The notes under the pieces: generated by a model
What the model was told of the DNA's origin: nothing
The model's input: the letters and a program-made list of their open reading frames with translations, nothing else
The model's database searches: none
Assembly: GCA_030424665.1 (NCBI GenBank)
Contig: JAUHWN010000010.1
Location: 1 to 51,564, forward strand
DNA: 51,564 bases
Reading direction: 5' to 3'
Origin: Bdellovibrionia bacterium
Lineage (GTDB): Bacteria > Bdellovibrionota > Bdellovibrionia > Bdellovibrionales > JAGQZY01
Part shown: positions 11,060 through 19,444 of the stretch, in pieces
Position numbering within the stretch: position 1 is the first letter of the stretch
How the letters are laid out: every line of letters begins with the position of its first letter
Made by a program: the position numbers and the translations under genes

Positions 11060-11389
11060 TTATTTTTGAAACCACGAATATATCCTCACTGCTCCAAAAT
11101 AGATATAAGCGAGCATTTTACGCCAAATTGAAACAGGGCTAGGATTATTTTCTATCTGCGTCATCATATTCTTTAAAAAGACTTTATCAGCCTCTTTTAG
11201 CTCCTTGCTATTTCGGGCCTTAATAAACATATAGTCGTGGACGTTGCAGCTAGAAATTACGGAAAGCCCTAGCAAATGGTTTGGAACCAATTGGTTTAGC
11301 GGCCCATCAGGGCCGCATTGGTTAAGTAATTTCTTTTTCTCCTCATTATCTAGCTTCCAATACTCTTCAGGAGCTTGGAGCTTCTTCAT
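11060..11389 (-). CDS. Small protein with phospholipase A2-like motifs, 109 aa
   Basis: Residues about 25-55 read CGPDGPLNQLVP...SSCNVHDYMF. This resembles the calcium loop (CGxGG) and the CxxHD active-site helix of secreted phospholipase A2, with His-Asp kept, then ADKVFLKNM and a C-terminal hydrophobic helix. No signal peptide is seen. If active it would hydrolyse phospholipid ester bonds, perhaps at the membrane during transfer. The assignment rests on short motifs. The gene overlaps the preceding one by 23 bases. Confidence 0.5.
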   Translation of the reverse strand: MKKLQAPEEYWKLDNEEKKKLLNQCGPDGPLNQLVPNHLLGLSVISSCNVHDYMFIKARNSKELKEADKVFLKNMMTQIENNPSPVSIWRKMLAYIYFGAVRIYSWFQK

Positions 11390-11756
11390 TTATATTTGGA
11401 GTTGTAGATAATTTGGGCTTCCTACCACGCCGTTTTGTCGGCTTTGTTTTGCTTAGATATTGCTTGATGGACTCGTCAATATCTTCACAAGATGAACTAT
11501 TAATAAGCTGTTTAAGATAGCTTTTCTTATCGAAGAACCGATCCTTCAATAGTTTAAAATCTGTCGCCTCATGTTTTTTAAAAAATAGACTTAGAATTTC
11601 ATTTACTATTTTTGAAGTATCGGCTCGACAAGAATTATCCCGTAATCGGCCAAGCAAGTCCGAAACTTGCTTGGCCTGTTTATCAGTTAAAAGGATTCTT
11701 TTTACAATCTCCCTTTTTCCTGACTCTTTTTCACCTACCGATGCTGACTCACTCAT
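11367..11756 (-). CDS. Putative DNA-binding protein with AT-hook-like tail, 129 aa
   Basis: A basic N-terminus is followed by a strand-helix-helix stretch (RILLTDKQAKQVSDLLG...DTSKIVNEILSLFFKK) that resembles a ribbon-helix-helix fold, and the tail contains KRRGRKPK, an AT-hook-like motif. Proteins of this design often act as relaxosome accessories or repressors in conjugative elements. It overlaps its neighbours at both ends, so it belongs to the same operon. Family membership is not certain. Confidence 0.55.
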   Translation of the reverse strand: MSESASVGEKESGKREIVKRILLTDKQAKQVSDLLGRLRDNSCRADTSKIVNEILSLFFKKHEATDFKLLKDRFFDKKSYLKQLINSSSCEDIDESIKQYLSKTKPTKRRGRKPKLSTTPNINEEAPSS

Positions 11757-12196
11757 TTAGATGGTGTCCAGAACGAATTTCCTTTAATTGTCCAAACACA
11801 ATGCTGTTGAACCAGCTTGTCGCCTTTGACCTCCCAATCAAAGCACTCTTTGTCCACATCGGGAGCCGACAATCTAAAGTCCTGAACACCACCGCCTTTT
11901 TGTGGTGTAGAAACAGAAAATTTATCTAAATTTAATAGCGTCTGCTTTCTGGTCGTGGCATCACGTTTCTCTAGGGAACCATGAATTATATAGCTGCTAA
12001 TTCCACCAATAGCAGCTCCAATTAAAGCACCAGTTAGTGCTCCTTTTCCTTTATCTTCCTTATTTGCAATGGAACCTCCGATTGCTCCTGTTGCGGCACC
12101 AACACCTACACCAGTTACAATAGATTCCTTCATAGAAGCGCACCCTGATAGCATCACGCTTCCGATAATTAAACTCATCATTATCTTATTTTTTAT
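11753..12196 (-). CDS. Glycine-zipper lipoprotein, conjugation operon
   Basis: A lipobox (MLSGCAS) is followed by two glycine-zipper helices (GVGVGAATGAIGG and GALTGALIGAAIGG), typical of envelope lipoproteins that insert or pack in membranes; the C-terminal 70 residues hold a Cys pair. The ATG at 12181 lies 22 bases from the AAGGAG ribosome binding site, while an in-frame ATA at 12196 lies 7 bases from it and adds KNKI, which completes the charged signal-peptide start. I therefore place the start at the ATA. It could serve as a VirB7-like outer-membrane anchor of the secretion channel. Confidence 0.65.
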   Translation of the reverse strand: MKNKIMMSLIIGSVMLSGCASMKESIVTGVGVGAATGAIGGSIANKEDKGKGALTGALIGAAIGGISSYIIHGSLEKRDATTRKQTLLNLDKFSVSTPQKGGGVQDFRLSAPDVDKECFDWEVKGDKLVQQHCVWTIKGNSFWTPSK

Positions 12197-12357
12197 AGAT
12201 ATTCTCCTTATTGATTGTATTTATGAAAAAATGTCTCTAACCGTTACTGACCCTAAATATTTTTTTTCAAACTTAATCATTTCAGCTCTTTACAAGGCTT
12301 TACCCATTGTCGATGGCAATGGTTCGGCAATAGTCGCTGACAATACCCAGAATAACT

Positions 12358-13119
12358 TTATGAGATGCGGAATATGTACTTGTCCACATTACTGAAAATG
12401 AGTTCATCACGATTAGTCAGGACATCTTCCGACAAAGCACAGTACACCTTTGGGTCACACTGATGGCTTTGCGAAATCTTACGGTCTGACTTCCAAATGA
12501 TATTCTGTAGCTCTCTGTTGTCACAAATGTAGAGCACTCCATCGACTTGTCCACTACGGTAATACTGATCCAGTTTCTCTTTATACCTCGTGGCCAACTT
12601 CTTTGAGCGTTCATATTCAAGTGCTAATTTTACCTCTCCCACTTTTGTTTGTACTGAAATGGCAGCGTCACTATTAAGTTCCACAAATGGTCTAAAGTTC
12701 TCATTGCTTCTATAAAAGTCACAACATTGAAGAACATTTTCCGGCACATAACTAATGACCATTGATTTCTGTGTCACAATAATACGAATGTCCAACAGGG
12801 CGGTATCATGTTTAGCACACTCACTTCGTAAAATTTTTCCAGTTACTTCGTATGGAAGCATGGGCTTTATGATCTTTAGGCCAAAGTTTGTTATCGAATA
12901 TCCGTATTTGGGGTTTGAACCAAGAATGAGTGCTATCCTTTCAACCAAACCTGCACGAACTAACTTTTTCATTCTGTAATTCACACATTGCTTGGACGCA
13001 TTTCCAAAGAGGTACTTCTGAATCTGATTTCGACTCATCACCTTTTGCTCAAATAGCCATTTTAAGAGTTTGAGATCCCTGGGAACTAATACAGCTTCAC
13101 CAATAGCCTTTTTACTGAT
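12358..13119 (-). CDS. Replication-relaxation-like winged-helix protein
   Basis: The N-terminal half reads VLVPRDLKLLKWLFEQKVMSR...QKYLFG...NYRMKKLVRAGLVER, a winged helix like that of the Replic_Relax family (PF13814), followed by a mixed alpha-beta domain with a conserved-looking CAKHDTALLDIRI segment. The family is linked to plasmid replication and relaxation. It directly follows the coupling ATPase gene. The usual start would be GTG-ATG at 13041, but clearly coding sequence continues upstream. An ATC at 13119, 8 bases from AAGGA and overlapping the upstream stop, would begin MSKKAIGEAVLVPRD. With no classical relaxase visible, this is the best candidate for DNA processing at oriT. Confidence 0.6.
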   Translation of the reverse strand: MSKKAIGEAVLVPRDLKLLKWLFEQKVMSRNQIQKYLFGNASKQCVNYRMKKLVRAGLVERIALILGSNPKYGYSITNFGLKIIKPMLPYEVTGKILRSECAKHDTALLDIRIIVTQKSMVISYVPENVLQCCDFYRSNENFRPFVELNSDAAISVQTKVGEVKLALEYERSKKLATRYKEKLDQYYRSGQVDGVLYICDNRELQNIIWKSDRKISQSHQCDPKVYCALSEDVLTNRDELIFSNVDKYIFRIS

Positions 13120-14566
13120 TGCCAGATTCCTTGATCTTTGTCATTTTTGTCGAAACTTTAACATCTAAAAGTTCCTGAAAGTTTTTACGTTCCTTGTTTT
13201 CAAACTCATCCTTAATGACTTTCAATTCCATTTCCATTGTTTCATCATCAATGTAGGGTGCTTGCACTTGCTGATGGTCACTGCCATTAGTCCACATAGC
13301 TCGACCTTTAATGGCAGGAAGTTTTTTAGCGAGATTTCCACCCATTGCCACATTAGAAGCCGCCGAAGAGATCATTCTAAATGTCATACGCCCAGGCAGA
13401 TTGTCTAATGTCTCTGTGCTGATTGCTTCCTTCACTGGTTTTTGAGTCGATGGTATAAGGTGAATCCCTGCGGCTCTTGCTAAACGTGCAAGCTCTCCAA
13501 TATGCTGACTAGCGAGAGCATTTGATTTTTTACCAAATAACGCTGCCGCCTCATCAATACCAACCACAATCAAATCCAGCTCATCTCTCTTGGGATCAAT
13601 GTATTTATGTCCACTATCTTCTAATATTTTGTAGCGTCGATTCATTTCTTTAACCAACGCTCCCAAAATGTTAGTTGCCTCAGTTTCGTCTTTGGCGGTT
13701 TTCACATTGGGAAGTGCCGCAAACTCTTTGACCTCCACACCTCGCTTTAAGTCCAGAAGGTAAAGCTGAATATGGGGAGAGCTTTTAAGCAGAGAAAGCA
13801 TGGTTGAGCGAAAGAACACCGATTTCCCCCCACCTGTGGCTCCTGAGATCAGAAGATGCGGCAAAGAGCGAATCGGTTGAATCAAAGGCCCCTTAAGGCT
13901 TTGTCCAATGATAAATGAATAAGGCTCTTTAACATGGGCATATAGTTCATGGAAATGGGCCATTGTCGGAAGATCACGCTCGCAGAGATGAATTTCGACT
14001 TTTCCTTTGTCATGGGCCAAACTAATGCTTTCTACGGTTTGCTTAAAGCCAGCCGTAAAACTGTCTTTCTGGGCCTCAAATTTTCCAAGTCCCACGCCAA
14101 AGGTTTCGACAACCACCTTGCTACGGTTTTCACCAGTGGGAAGGATCGCTGTGACTTTGGGTTTTTCTCCCGTTGCTGTCTTCAAACCAGCACGATCAAT
14201 CGCTTTTTGATAGACGGCATATTTTCTAAACTCCTTAAAACCAAAGATCACAAGGGAGCTGACAATGAACAATGTCATCAATGTCACATACTGACTCATC
14301 TCTGACAGATAAAAGAAAAGTCGAAAGTAAAATGGCAGTATTTCGCCAAATACAAATTTCATTCCTGCTTCGAGATAGTTTGTTGACCCAAATATCAGTA
14401 TGACAAGAGTCGTAGCCACAATGACTACTGTGGCCCACATATCAAAATTCTTAAAATTGACTCTCTTGATTCCGAAAGTACATATTCTAAAAATTAAAAA
14501 CAGAATCTTGCCAATTCCAATGACGGCATTTTCTAGCCCGTCGCCTTTACTTTTCTTTTCGCTCAC
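13112..14566 (-). CDS. FtsK/SpoIIIE-type coupling ATPase (T4CP), 484 aa
   Basis: Hydrophobic segments near residues 42-60, 70-90 and 93-112 place the N-terminus in the inner membrane. The cytoplasmic motor has Walker A GATGGGKS at about residue 242 and Walker B LIVVGIDEA at about 335, then RAAGIHLIPSTQKP, the FtsK/TcpA sensor region. In conjugation such proteins feed DNA into the secretion channel. The GTG start overlaps the stop of the VirB10-like gene (GTGA). It lacks the gamma domain used by chromosomal FtsK, which fits a transfer role. Confidence 0.85.
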   Translation of the reverse strand: MSEKKSKGDGLENAVIGIGKILFLIFRICTFGIKRVNFKNFDMWATVVIVATTLVILIFGSTNYLEAGMKFVFGEILPFYFRLFFYLSEMSQYVTLMTLFIVSSLVIFGFKEFRKYAVYQKAIDRAGLKTATGEKPKVTAILPTGENRSKVVVETFGVGLGKFEAQKDSFTAGFKQTVESISLAHDKGKVEIHLCERDLPTMAHFHELYAHVKEPYSFIIGQSLKGPLIQPIRSLPHLLISGATGGGKSVFFRSTMLSLLKSSPHIQLYLLDLKRGVEVKEFAALPNVKTAKDETEATNILGALVKEMNRRYKILEDSGHKYIDPKRDELDLIVVGIDEAAALFGKKSNALASQHIGELARLARAAGIHLIPSTQKPVKEAISTETLDNLPGRMTFRMISSAASNVAMGGNLAKKLPAIKGRAMWTNGSDHQQVQAPYIDDETMEMELKVIKDEFENKERKNFQELLDVKVSTKMTKIKESGNQ

Positions 14567-15537
14567 TGTTCACCGTAGTAAGTAGAGACAAGGTTGACGA
14601 TCATTTCTTTTCCAGCAGGAACCGTGACGTATTCCTGGCTGTCGCCTAACTCTGAAGCCTGTCTTCCAGCTTCCATTTCACTGACTTTTGAAACGCCTTG
14701 ATAAAATGCGTTTTTAGCTGTGGCCTTTGGTGTAACTTCAGTGGCAATAGTTGTCCCATTAGAAGCACCACCACCTAAAGCCTCACGCTCCGTTAGTGTG
14801 TCTGTCATAGCTGACACCATTGTTAGCCCAAGTGTCGCTGCAATTCTTTCTGTTCGTTTTCCGTGAAAATCACCAATTAATCCTGGTGAATAGTTTTTTG
14901 AACTTAATGCCTGTGCTTTCAATTTAACCTCCCTTCCATCTGGCAGTAACGCCTTTGTAAATTGAATAAATACTTTTTCGCCCTTTCCTGGGTAGCTGAT
15001 CTTCCCAAAGGCGATAGTGTTTTTAGGAACACTACCGCCGTTCTTGTCTTTGCCTCCGTATGGGAGTAAAACCTTGTAGAACTGACCCATTTCTCTTGTA
15101 TCAATGGCCGTCAAAAGTTTTCCGACAAGGTTCGTACCCAAAGGAAGCCCTTTCTCTAAGCCGTCAGGCCCTTTTCGCTCTATGACTTGAGTAGCCTTGT
15201 ACTCAATGTCCTTGACGTAACGATGAGAAACACCTGTATGCCTTCGCTGGCCCTGATTTTGACCGACTTGGGCTGAAGCGTTCAGCATTCCATTTACTTT
15301 TTGTGAGCCTTGGGTTTCTTGGTTAGCTTCGCCATTATTCTTTTTGCCTTCATTTTTTATTGGCTCTGTGGAATTAATGACAACACTTGTATCTTCCTTA
15401 GAACCAAAAAGAATGACAGAAGCAACACCAAGCCCAATGGCGATAACAAAACTGAGAAACACTTTCTTTCGGTCGAGAACGTCTTTATCGCCCTCTTTTT
15501 TCATAAAGAAGGCTCGAATCTTATTGATGTACGTCAT
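14563..15537 (-). CDS. VirB10/TrbI-like type IV secretion protein, 324 aa
   Basis: One N-terminal membrane helix (residues about 27-45) is followed by a low-complexity Gly/Asn/Gln linker and a C-terminal domain of about 200 residues with GLPLGTNLVGKLLTAIDT and LPDGREVKLKAQAL, the pattern of the VirB10/TraB/TrbI periplasmic barrel domain. VirB10 bridges the inner and outer membranes and senses ATP use by the motor. Overlaps of 4 bases with both neighbours indicate tight co-translation with VirB9 and the coupling protein. Confidence 0.8.
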   Translation of the reverse strand: MTYINKIRAFFMKKEGDKDVLDRKKVFLSFVIAIGLGVASVILFGSKEDTSVVINSTEPIKNEGKKNNGEANQETQGSQKVNGMLNASAQVGQNQGQRRHTGVSHRYVKDIEYKATQVIERKGPDGLEKGLPLGTNLVGKLLTAIDTREMGQFYKVLLPYGGKDKNGGSVPKNTIAFGKISYPGKGEKVFIQFTKALLPDGREVKLKAQALSSKNYSPGLIGDFHGKRTERIAATLGLTMVSAMTDTLTEREALGGGASNGTTIATEVTPKATAKNAFYQGVSKVSEMEAGRQASELGDSQEYVTVPAGKEMIVNLVSTYYGEQ

Positions 15538-16268
15538 TGCAGATACTTTCTTCCAATAATGATTTTTGACTTCTTCTCATCCAGAAATGCATTGAGGGTA
15601 AAGCCTCTGGCTTCTTTGAGTGGCAAGAAAATGCGAGCTTTTGAAATCTGTCCTGTTTTTAGAATGTCTTGTTCAACGACATAGCCTTGGCCTTTAAGCG
15701 GCACACCGCCGCGAGTTGCAACAAATCTAAGTGATGTGAGATTTTGCTTTTCTTTCCCTTCAAATTTGATTTGAAGGTCAATCATTCTCAAAGACCTTGC
15801 AGGATCAGTGCTCGTTTTAACCACTAAAAAGTTCAAGTCTTTTTCAATAGCAAATTTCAGCCCTATGGCCTGAAATCCAGGCTTCTTTTCTACCTTTGGA
15901 GTTTTCTTTTTTGGTGAAAACTTCGATTTCCATTTCACATACACCAAATCGTCGTAATTGCAGCCATGACATACCTTTAGAAGAAACCCGTAAGTATGGT
16001 ATGGCGTATAAACGAAAAGATTTGTTTCTACGTCACCAAGCGGCTGAATCGTTAAATCGTTCTCTATAAATTCAATCGAGTAATAGTTTTGATTGCCGAT
16101 CACAACCTTTTTGGGTTTTTCTGAAAACCTTAAAACTGATGCCTTGCCCATCCTGAGTAGGATGGGCTGCATCTTGGTATCATTGACGTTTACTGTTCTT
16201 ATTCCTCCGGCAAGACAGACAGGTCCATAGAAAAGCAAAAGACCGACCCAAAATAAGGTCATCTTCAC
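15534..16268 (-). CDS. VirB9/TraK-like type IV secretion protein, 244 aa
   Basis: A signal peptide (MTLFWVGLLLFYGPVCLAGG) is followed by a beta-rich body of VirB9/TrbG/TraK type: a strand repeat in the first 120 residues (LRFSEKPKKVVIGNQNYYSIEF, LTIQPLG.VETNLFVYTP) then a C-terminal domain (FAIEKDLNFLVVKTSTDPAR). VirB9 builds the outer-membrane core complex with VirB7 and VirB10. The GTG start overlaps the stop of the VirB8 gene. The assignment rests on fold pattern and position between VirB8 and VirB10. Confidence 0.75.
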   Translation of the reverse strand: MKMTLFWVGLLLFYGPVCLAGGIRTVNVNDTKMQPILLRMGKASVLRFSEKPKKVVIGNQNYYSIEFIENDLTIQPLGDVETNLFVYTPYHTYGFLLKVCHGCNYDDLVYVKWKSKFSPKKKTPKVEKKPGFQAIGLKFAIEKDLNFLVVKTSTDPARSLRMIDLQIKFEGKEKQNLTSLRFVATRGGVPLKGQGYVVEQDILKTGQISKARIFLPLKEARGFTLNAFLDEKKSKIIIGRKYLQ

Positions 16269-16846
16269 TTAGATTGATGCTCCTTAATGCCATTGACATA
16301 AAGACCAATGGGATTCCAGGCATTCGCCGATCCCTTAATGATATTTAAGGAAACAGTCGTCGGTACTGGAATGGGGATGCCTTCAATCTTTAATAGTTTG
16401 TCAAAACTCGCAATAACCTTGTCATCTGTAACACTCACAGCGACATTCACAATGGATTGCGATGTCTTCTTGCCTTGAAACTCTTTTTCCTTAAGATGAG
16501 TTACCAGTTCAAACAGTTTAGAATTTAAACCGTCCGTCACAATAGGAGCGAGAGCTTTCCTCATTGCCGATGGGTCAAGAGTCGTCCATTCGTATCGTCT
16601 TTTTAAGAAATCAGAAACGAATTTTTCCACAGCGTCTTCAGAAATTGGAACACTGGCCCTTCTGCCACCATAGTAGTGTTGTGAATCTTCCGATTTAATC
16701 ACTACAATGGGATCAGAGAAATACATAAGTCCAATTATGAACAGTTGTAAAACGCAGACCAAGATAAGTCCTGCGTTGATAAGTTTGTGTGTTCTGAGTA
16801 ATGAATTAATATCTGTCCAAGCGTTTAATGCTGAATTTTTCTTCAA
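16265..16846 (-). CDS. VirB8/TraE-like type IV secretion protein, 193 aa
   Basis: A TTG start at 16846 with a GGAG site 7 bases away gives a cytoplasmic tail, one membrane helix (LINAGLILVCVLQLFIIGLMY) and a periplasmic domain of about 140 residues that resembles the VirB8/TraE NTF2-like domain (FLKRRYEWTTLDPSAMRKALAPIV). VirB8 is the assembly hub of the channel. Position between VirB6-like and VirB9-like genes supports the call. Confidence 0.75.
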   Translation of the reverse strand: MKKNSALNAWTDINSLLRTHKLINAGLILVCVLQLFIIGLMYFSDPIVVIKSEDSQHYYGGRRASVPISEDAVEKFVSDFLKRRYEWTTLDPSAMRKALAPIVTDGLNSKLFELVTHLKEKEFQGKKTSQSIVNVAVSVTDDKVIASFDKLLKIEGIPIPVPTTVSLNIIKGSANAWNPIGLYVNGIKEHQSK

Positions 16847-16905
16847 TCAAATTCTCCAAAAGAATATTTTTTATTCAAATTTTCTCCTTTTTAAAATTAC
16901 TGATT

Positions 16906-17904
16906 TTATTCATCTCTCTTTTTTCTATACTCATTAAGATCAACAACATTGTGCGGCCTCTGAAATTTTACAGTAGGTCTCTTTGGTAAATTCAACTTAC
17001 TATATTTTTCCCCAATGCTTTTTATCTTCGGACCATAATCCTCACGAAGATTTTGCATTCTTCCTGTAACAGGGTTTGTCAGTGGTTTAGCTGCAAATTT
17101 TCCTGCTCCCCAGGTTTTTGCGGCACCTTGTTTAATCACCTTAGTTGCATAGAGCTTCGCTGTAGTCGCTGCCGCCATTGCTGGTGCAGAGGCCAAAGCT
17201 GAAGCAGCACTTTCCATTCCATCATTGATAAGGGACCTGGTCGCAATTGGAATAAAGAGCATACTCAGTCCGATACAAAGATTGAGGATAATAGAGAGAA
17301 GATAATCCTCTAATCCCCCCTGAACAGGATTCATGGCGAGCTTTAAGAGAAGCACCCCAAGGACCGTCCAAAGTATCTTCCAGATTATGACCTTGATTAA
17401 CCCTTTATAGAGGTTGGAGGTCACATTTGCCGTTGATTTCGGGACATAGGCCAAAATCATCAAGGGTGACACCGTAAAGAGCACCACCCATACGAAATGG
17501 GTCAACGCTTCCGCTACAAAAAAACCTAGATAGGCAATAATGTAAGCGAGAAGTGCAAATACATAGAGAATATGCCCTCTCAAATCAAACATACTGCTTG
17601 ATGAATCCTGGTAGTTTGGCCCCAGATTCTTTAAGACCTCCCAAACATCGGTGATTTTATCAATTTTATCTATGATGCCGTCGCCAATCATCCCAATGAC
17701 GTTGATCGTATATTCAAAAGAGAACAGTAGAAGCATTGAGATCACAACGCGCCTTAAAATATCGAAAACGTCGATATTGTCTTGTTTACCCTTAAAAAAT
17801 TCTAAAATGATTAACAGAACCACAAGGGGAACAAGTAATATCCAGTAAAGTTCAAGCACTTCCCCGCGAATATCCTTCGCCACAACCGCAAGCTGGTCAA
17901 ACAC
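16906..17904 (-). CDS. VirB6/TrbL-like inner-membrane channel protein, 332 aa
   Basis: At least five strongly hydrophobic helices span residues about 20-235 (for example LLVPLVVLLIILEFF and ILAYVPKST flanking loops), followed by an Ala-rich region and a basic cytoplasmic tail ending in RKKRDE. This layout fits VirB6/TrbL, the polytopic protein that forms part of the DNA path through the inner membrane. The GTG start follows the VirB5 stop with no gap, so translation is coupled. Confidence 0.8.
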   Translation of the reverse strand: MFDQLAVVAKDIRGEVLELYWILLVPLVVLLIILEFFKGKQDNIDVFDILRRVVISMLLLFSFEYTINVIGMIGDGIIDKIDKITDVWEVLKNLGPNYQDSSSSMFDLRGHILYVFALLAYIIAYLGFFVAEALTHFVWVVLFTVSPLMILAYVPKSTANVTSNLYKGLIKVIIWKILWTVLGVLLLKLAMNPVQGGLEDYLLSIILNLCIGLSMLFIPIATRSLINDGMESAASALASAPAMAAATTAKLYATKVIKQGAAKTWGAGKFAAKPLTNPVTGRMQNLREDYGPKIKSIGEKYSKLNLPKRPTVKFQRPHNVVDLNEYRKKRDE

Positions 17905-18594
17905 TTAGAACTTTATAAAACCTTTTTCGCGTTTGAAGTTCTTAAATGCCAAACCAAGGCTACGATCCACCTCTTGATAGGATGATACCGAGTTCTTATC
18001 TTGCCGATTCTTCATGGCAAGCTGCTCACTCTGCATTTTTAAACTCTGGCTCTGAAGCCGAATCAATTGATTGATGCTCTTAAGAATCAAAGCATTTGAA
18101 ACGGCTGTTGATCTTGCCGCCCCTTTAGGGGAAGCAGATTCACTTTGAATCCGAAGCGAATCAGAGTTACTTTCCTGGGACTTTGAAAAGTCCTTGAACG
18201 AGTTTACCATACGAAGAGATTCGGCCACAGTTTGGTCATGTAGCTTATGCAAAGCCTCTTCGGGAGACTTCGGAATCTGACCGTAAATCGTAGCCACCGT
18301 TTTCAATGACCGATTAAAGTCTCTCAGTTCTTTAAGGACCCCTTGATCTTCAATGGGCAGACTCTCTAAAAGGCCCGTTATGTTTTCAAGTCCCTGGTGA
18401 ATCGTTCTAAAATAGTTATCTGAATTTCTTGCCTGATCCATCATCATTCTGAGCTGCTGATAGCGTTTGTAGTTTTCCAACAAGATTTTTGTCAGGTACA
18501 TGACCTGAGCTGGCCCCGTTGGATCAAAAAACGCATGAGCAGAAGGATTGATGAGGAAAAGAGGCAATAGCAATGCGATTAGTTTTTTTCGCAA
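17905..18594 (-). CDS. VirB5/TrbJ-like pilus protein
   Basis: The frame is open to 18633, but a TTG at 18594 preceded by a perfect AGGAGG with 5-base spacing gives a signal peptide (LRKKLIALLLPLFLINPSAHA), so I start there. The mature protein is almost fully helical and Gln/Ser/Leu-rich, beginning FFDPTGPAQVMYLTKILLENYKRYQQLR, which fits the TrbJ/VirB5 minor pilin family. It heads the second half of the conjugation operon, after the inserted methyltransferase unit. Confidence 0.75.
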   Translation of the reverse strand: MRKKLIALLLPLFLINPSAHAFFDPTGPAQVMYLTKILLENYKRYQQLRMMMDQARNSDNYFRTIHQGLENITGLLESLPIEDQGVLKELRDFNRSLKTVATIYGQIPKSPEEALHKLHDQTVAESLRMVNSFKDFSKSQESNSDSLRIQSESASPKGAARSTAVSNALILKSINQLIRLQSQSLKMQSEQLAMKNRQDKNSVSSYQEVDRSLGLAFKNFKREKGFIKF

Positions 18595-18654
18595 TAAAAC
18601 CTCCTGTAGTATTTTTAAAAATTTTAAAATCAAACTAACAAAAGCTGAGATTTC

Positions 18655-19422
18655 TTATGTATTAATTCCTGCTACTACTGGCTGGTAAAAACCATCTTCG
18701 CTCGGATAAATAACATCAACTTGACTTAATCCCACTTTTACGAATAGCTTCTCAACCGTTTCTAGCAAATGTGCATACATTCGTGTATTGATAGGTTTTG
18801 ACACCCACTTGTCATCTTGTCGTATTGATACGTGTAAGGCCATATCATAAAAAGAACCATCTTCGGCCCAATCCCAAGTCTGAAAATAAACTCTTTCGCC
18901 GTACTCATCCCTAATTAGACGCGGCATCATACCACTTGGTCTTTCTTTTCGTATTCTTTCGTAATCTCGGAGACTAACAAGGAGAACACCTCCTTTTTCT
19001 AGCCTACTCTTCATTGAAAACAGTGCTTTCTCCAAACTCTTATCTCCATTCAAATGAGCAACGGCATTGTCGAAACTTAATACAATATCAAATTTTTTAT
19101 TGATATTTTCCAAATTGGTAAAGTCTGCTTCAAAAAAATTAGCTTTGACACCGAGGCGCTTTGCTTCAGCTTTTGCTCTTTCGATTTCCTTGATACTTAT
19201 ATCTGTCCCCGTAACAATATATCCCTGCTTTGATAGGCCAATTGCCTGTGTTCCAATGCCACAAGAACAATCCAGCACTGATATATTTTGTGAATCTCCC
19301 GAAGTCTTAGATCGAATCAATTGATCTATCACTTTCCCTTGGCGCAAAACAACTTCATCCCAACCTTTTGCGATTAGGTGATATTTCTCTGATAATTCAT
19401 CATAAAACTCATTGACCTTCAT
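18655..19422 (-). CDS. Class I SAM-dependent methyltransferase, 255 aa (cargo)
   Basis: Motif I (LDCSCGIGTQAIGLS, residues about 49-63) and the acidic post-I strand (TGTDIS) bind S-adenosylmethionine; motif II reads FDIVLSFDNAVAHL and motif III GGVLLVSLRDYER. The pattern is closest to glycine/sarcosine N-methyltransferase-like small-molecule enzymes. The acceptor is unknown. It lies 22 bases downstream of the aminotransferase gene in the same orientation, so the two probably act in one pathway. Together with the XRE-cupin gene it interrupts the virB4-virB5 order. Confidence 0.85.
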   Translation of the reverse strand: MKVNEFYDELSEKYHLIAKGWDEVVLRQGKVIDQLIRSKTSGDSQNISVLDCSCGIGTQAIGLSKQGYIVTGTDISIKEIERAKAEAKRLGVKANFFEADFTNLENINKKFDIVLSFDNAVAHLNGDKSLEKALFSMKSRLEKGGVLLVSLRDYERIRKERPSGMMPRLIRDEYGERVYFQTWDWAEDGSFYDMALHVSIRQDDKWVSKPINTRMYAHLLETVEKLFVKVGLSQVDVIYPSEDGFYQPVVAGINT

Positions 19423-19444
19423 TTTAACCTCATACCCCTAGAAT

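Noticed and set aside
12069-12395. Plus-strand open frame opposite the lipoprotein and replication-relaxation genes
   Set aside because: Antisense shadow: its Pro/Ala-rich part mirrors the glycine zipper on the other strand, and it has no ribosome binding site.
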